Assembly: GCF_001922985.1 (NCBI RefSeq)
Contig: NZ_MRUH01000165.1
Location: forward strand, 1 to 64,000
Reading direction: 5' to 3'
Length of the DNA stretch: 64,000 nucleotides
Source: Teredinibacter waterburyi
Lineage (GTDB): Bacteria > Pseudomonadota > Gammaproteobacteria > Pseudomonadales > Cellvibrionaceae
Below, piece by piece: positions 61,907 through 64,000 of this stretch. Each line of letters begins with the position of its first letter. Position 1 is the stretch's first letter. Both the position numbers and the translations under genes were made by a program. Under the pieces are notes generated by a model. That model worked only from the letters and a program-made list of their open reading frames with translations, had not been told where the DNA came from and searched no databases.

Positions 61907-64000
61907 CGTATACCCCCACCAAAAGGCGGCAAGGAATTGAGTAACGCTCGACCATAGCGGCGGCTGAGAAGGCGGCGATCTAAGATAGAAACCTTGCCGC
62001 GGTCCGACTCCGTGCGCAATAAACGGCCACAGGCCTGTACCAAGCGCACCGCGGCATCGGGCACGGTAATTTCCATAAAGGCATTGCCGCCCTTCGCTTC
62101 GATCCATTCGGCTAAGGATGCTTCGACCGGATCATCCGGCACCGAAAAAGGGATTTTGGCAATAATGACGTGGCTGCAATAGTCGCCGGGTAAATCGACC
62201 CCTTCGGCAAAGCTTGCCAGACCAAATATTACACTGCCCTCGTCCTCGTCAATGCGTCGCTTGTGCTTCGCGACCAATTGCTGCTTACTTTCGCTGCCCT
62301 GCATTAAGATGGATTTACGCACCTCGCGCGGCAGACCTTCATACACTTCCTGCATTTGCTTGCGTGACGAAAACAATGCCAAGGTTCCGGCCTTAAGGTC
62401 GATAATATCCGGCAAATGGGTAATTAAGTTTTCGGTGTGTTCGACACCCGCGTTCGCATCAATAGTCCAGTCTGGGATATCGAGCGTTGCGTTTTCGGCA
62501 AAGTGAAATGGGCTTGGCACCACCGCATAGTTGGAGTCTTCGTAGGTACCTGCGCGATAACGAAATCGATCAAAACTGCTTAGCGCGGTGAGCGTAGCGG
62601 AGGTAACGACCGCACCGCAGCACTCCGACCACAAATCCTGCTGTAAAGCACGGGAAGCGAGTATTGGGCTACAAACAATTTCGAAATCGGTAACGTCGTT
62701 AAATTCCAACAGGGTAATCCAACGCGCATAGGGGAATTTTTCGTTGATCTCGGTATTGGCGTAGTTTGCCCAGAGTTCAACATTGGCTTCGGCGCGACTT
62801 AACCATGCGCCTAAAACTGGGTAGAGGTTTTCTAAATCAACTCGCGGCACGACTGGATAGTCATCTTCCAGCAAGGTACTCATTTCGCGATTCAATTTTT
62901 GCAGCAGCAAAACCAAATCGCCAAACACATCCTGCAATTGCGCCGCTAAGGTTTCTAATGCTTCCGGTGCAACGCCCTGCTCAAACCGCAAACGTGCCGT
63001 TTTGCCATTGCGCTCAACCCCGGCAATTAAACTTTGCAGCAATGGCAAATGTTCTTCCATTACTGAGCGCACGGCTTTTAATGATTGCTCCATTGGCAAT
63101 GACAATTGCACGAAATAGGAAGCGTCCGACACCGGTTCAAGTAAACTCGGCCACTGCCCTTCGCCCTGCCCTAGCCAACGAATTGTGCTGCGATACCGAG
63201 TTTGATTGGCGAAGTGGTTTAGTGCTTTTTCTGGGAGATGGTGACCTTCGTCGAATATATAAATGGTGTCTTTCGGATGCGGTAAAATCGCGCCGCCACC
63301 GAGGGCGAGGTCAGCCAATACCAAGTCGTGGTTGGCAACAATGCAGTCGGCATCGTCGAGTTCTTCGCGAGCTTTAAAAAAACTACAACTGCGCACGAAA
63401 CTGCACTTTCTTCCGGTGCACTGACGATGGTCTGTAGTCACTCGCTGCCAGCTAGACGGTTCAATTTCATCGTGCCAGTTATCGCGATCCCCATCCCATT
63501 TATTTTGTGCGAGGCGCTGAGTCATTTCACCGTAAAGCTGAATATCCTTCGCACTTAGTGCTAACACCTCTTCATCGAACACGGGAATAAGCTGGGTATC
63601 GTCGTCCTGTGCCAATAAACGATCAAGCTTGGCTAAACACAGGTAGCGGCCGCGCCCCTTGGCAATACGAAATTGTGCTTTTAATTCCGCGTAGCGCAAC
63701 AAGTCTGGTAAGTCTTTTAAAACCACCTGCTCTTGTAAAGCCACGGTCGCCGTCGCCAACACTACTTTTTTATTCATCGCTCTAGCGATTGGCAAGGTCG
63801 CCAGTAGATAGGCAACCGTTTTACCAGTACCCGTGCCAGCTTCAATCACACAGATATGACCATCGCTCGTACGTCGCTCCTCATCATCCAGCTGAATATT
63901 GCCAAGCGTTTTGGCTATTTCGGCGATCATGAGTTTTTGCCCGTAGCGCGGCTTTAATTCTTTTGCGGCTAAGAACTTACGATAAGCCTGCTGGATTTCA
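61903..64000 (-). CDS. dinG: DinG-type ATP-dependent DNA helicase, 5' end cut by the window
   Basis: About 699 residues are visible. The frame is open to the right edge, where IQQAYRKFLAAKELKPRYGQK resembles the first residues of DinG, so only a short piece is missing. Walker A EAGTGTGKT, the DEGH box (IFDEGHHLPE), cysteines of the iron-sulfur cluster (in RGRYLCL, TGRKCSFVRSC and DADC), and motif VI QACGRLLRTESD are present. DinG unwinds DNA with 5'-3' polarity, including R-loops. It is translationally coupled to yqcC. Confidence 0.93.
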   Translation of the reverse strand, partial: EIQQAYRKFLAAKELKPRYGQKLMIAEIAKTLGNIQLDDEERRTSDGHICVIEAGTGTGKTVAYLLATLPIARAMNKKVVLATATVALQEQVVLKDLPDLLRYAELKAQFRIAKGRGRYLCLAKLDRLLAQDDDTQLIPVFDEEVLALSAKDIQLYGEMTQRLAQNKWDGDRDNWHDEIEPSSWQRVTTDHRQCTGRKCSFVRSCSFFKAREELDDADCIVANHDLVLADLALGGGAILPHPKDTIYIFDEGHHLPEKALNHFANQTRYRSTIRWLGQGEGQWPSLLEPVSDASYFVQLSLPMEQSLKAVRSVMEEHLPLLQSLIAGVERNGKTARLRFEQGVAPEALETLAAQLQDVFGDLVLLLQKLNREMSTLLEDDYPVVPRVDLENLYPVLGAWLSRAEANVELWANYANTEINEKFPYARWITLLEFNDVTDFEIVCSPILASRALQQDLWSECCGAVVTSATLTALSSFDRFRYRAGTYEDSNYAVVPSPFHFAENATLDIPDWTIDANAGVEHTENLITHLPDIIDLKAGTLALFSSRKQMQEVYEGLPREVRKSILMQGSESKQQLVAKHKRRIDEDEGSVIFGLASFAEGVDLPGDYCSHVIIAKIPFSVPDDPVEASLAEWIEAKGGNAFMEITVPDAAVRLVQACGRLLRTESDRGKVSILDRRLLSRRYGRALLNSLPPFGGGIR

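Noticed and set aside
62766-63377. Long antisense frame (about 200 codons) opposite dinG
   Set aside because: It lies wholly opposite conserved DinG motifs and its composition (Pro/Arg/Ala-rich, repetitive) is that of a codon-bias shadow.
1-64000. Search for tRNA, rRNA, CRISPR arrays, insertion sequences and phage genes
   Set aside because: No regular spaced repeats, transposase or integrase motifs, or tRNA-like folds were recognised by eye; a dedicated tRNA and ncRNA scan was not possible.

Overview
The window is a stretch of chromosome from a gammaproteobacterium. From nadB to recO the gene order (nadB, rpoE, rseA, rseB, rseC, mucD, lepA, lepB, DUF4845, rnc, era, recO) is the one I know from Pseudomonas aeruginosa. 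The menaquinone operon, the GlyGly-CTERM-like protein and the moderate base composition fit a marine Cellvibrionaceae-like relative better than Pseudomonas itself; this placement is an inference. No mobile element, CRISPR array, rRNA or tRNA gene was recognised. The window is cut inside dinG at its right end.

Layout. 0.3-3.2 kb: a BarA/GacS-type hybrid kinase. 3.2-13.8 kb, minus strand: recO-era-rnc-DUF4845-lepB-lepA, then the envelope-stress block mucD-rseC-rseB-rseA-rpoE. 14.3-19.2 kb: nadB, a YgfX-like protein with sdhE, ygfZ, and an HDOD protein. 19.2-25.5 kb, minus strand: an RND efflux module (DUF2892 protein, lipoprotein adaptor, permease) followed by a membrane-anchored AraC-type regulator.

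26-34 kb and 39-43 kb form an accessory nitrogen-assimilation region. It holds an FNT-family anion channel, cyanase, two paralogous PP2C phosphatase/protein-kinase fusions, a NarK/NasA-type nitrate transporter, and cobA-nirB-nirD (siroheme synthesis and assimilatory nitrite reductase). Three operons here have sequence matches to sigma-54 (-24/-12) promoters with exact GG-N10-GC spacing, and the nitrate transporter promoter carries five copies of the heptamer TGCACCA. No nitrate reductase is present in the window. Between these blocks lie a DUF1461/Lit-like membrane protein, a GlyGly-CTERM-like cyclophilin, a Gfo/Idh oxidoreductase, a ygaV-ygaP-like sulfur-responsive pair and a two-component system.

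43.5-52.8 kb: DUF1244 protein, a globin, YdiJ-type D-2-hydroxyglutarate dehydrogenase, purU, two fatty-acid-type CoA enzymes (SDR and crotonase), argS, and a small unknown. 53.1-61.5 kb, minus strand: a menaquinone operon transcribed menF-D-H-B-C-E-I, which converts chorismate to 1,4-dihydroxy-2-naphthoate. menA and the final methyltransferase are not in the window. 61.6-64 kb: yqcC and the truncated dinG helicase.

The most interesting material is the nitrogen region: its duplicated phosphatase/kinase fusions bracket the transporter and share a plausible NtrC/sigma-54 regulon. Next are the Lit-like lipoprotein transacylase candidate and an unusually long, hairpin-rich gap between rseA and rseB with its own possible sigma-E promoter.
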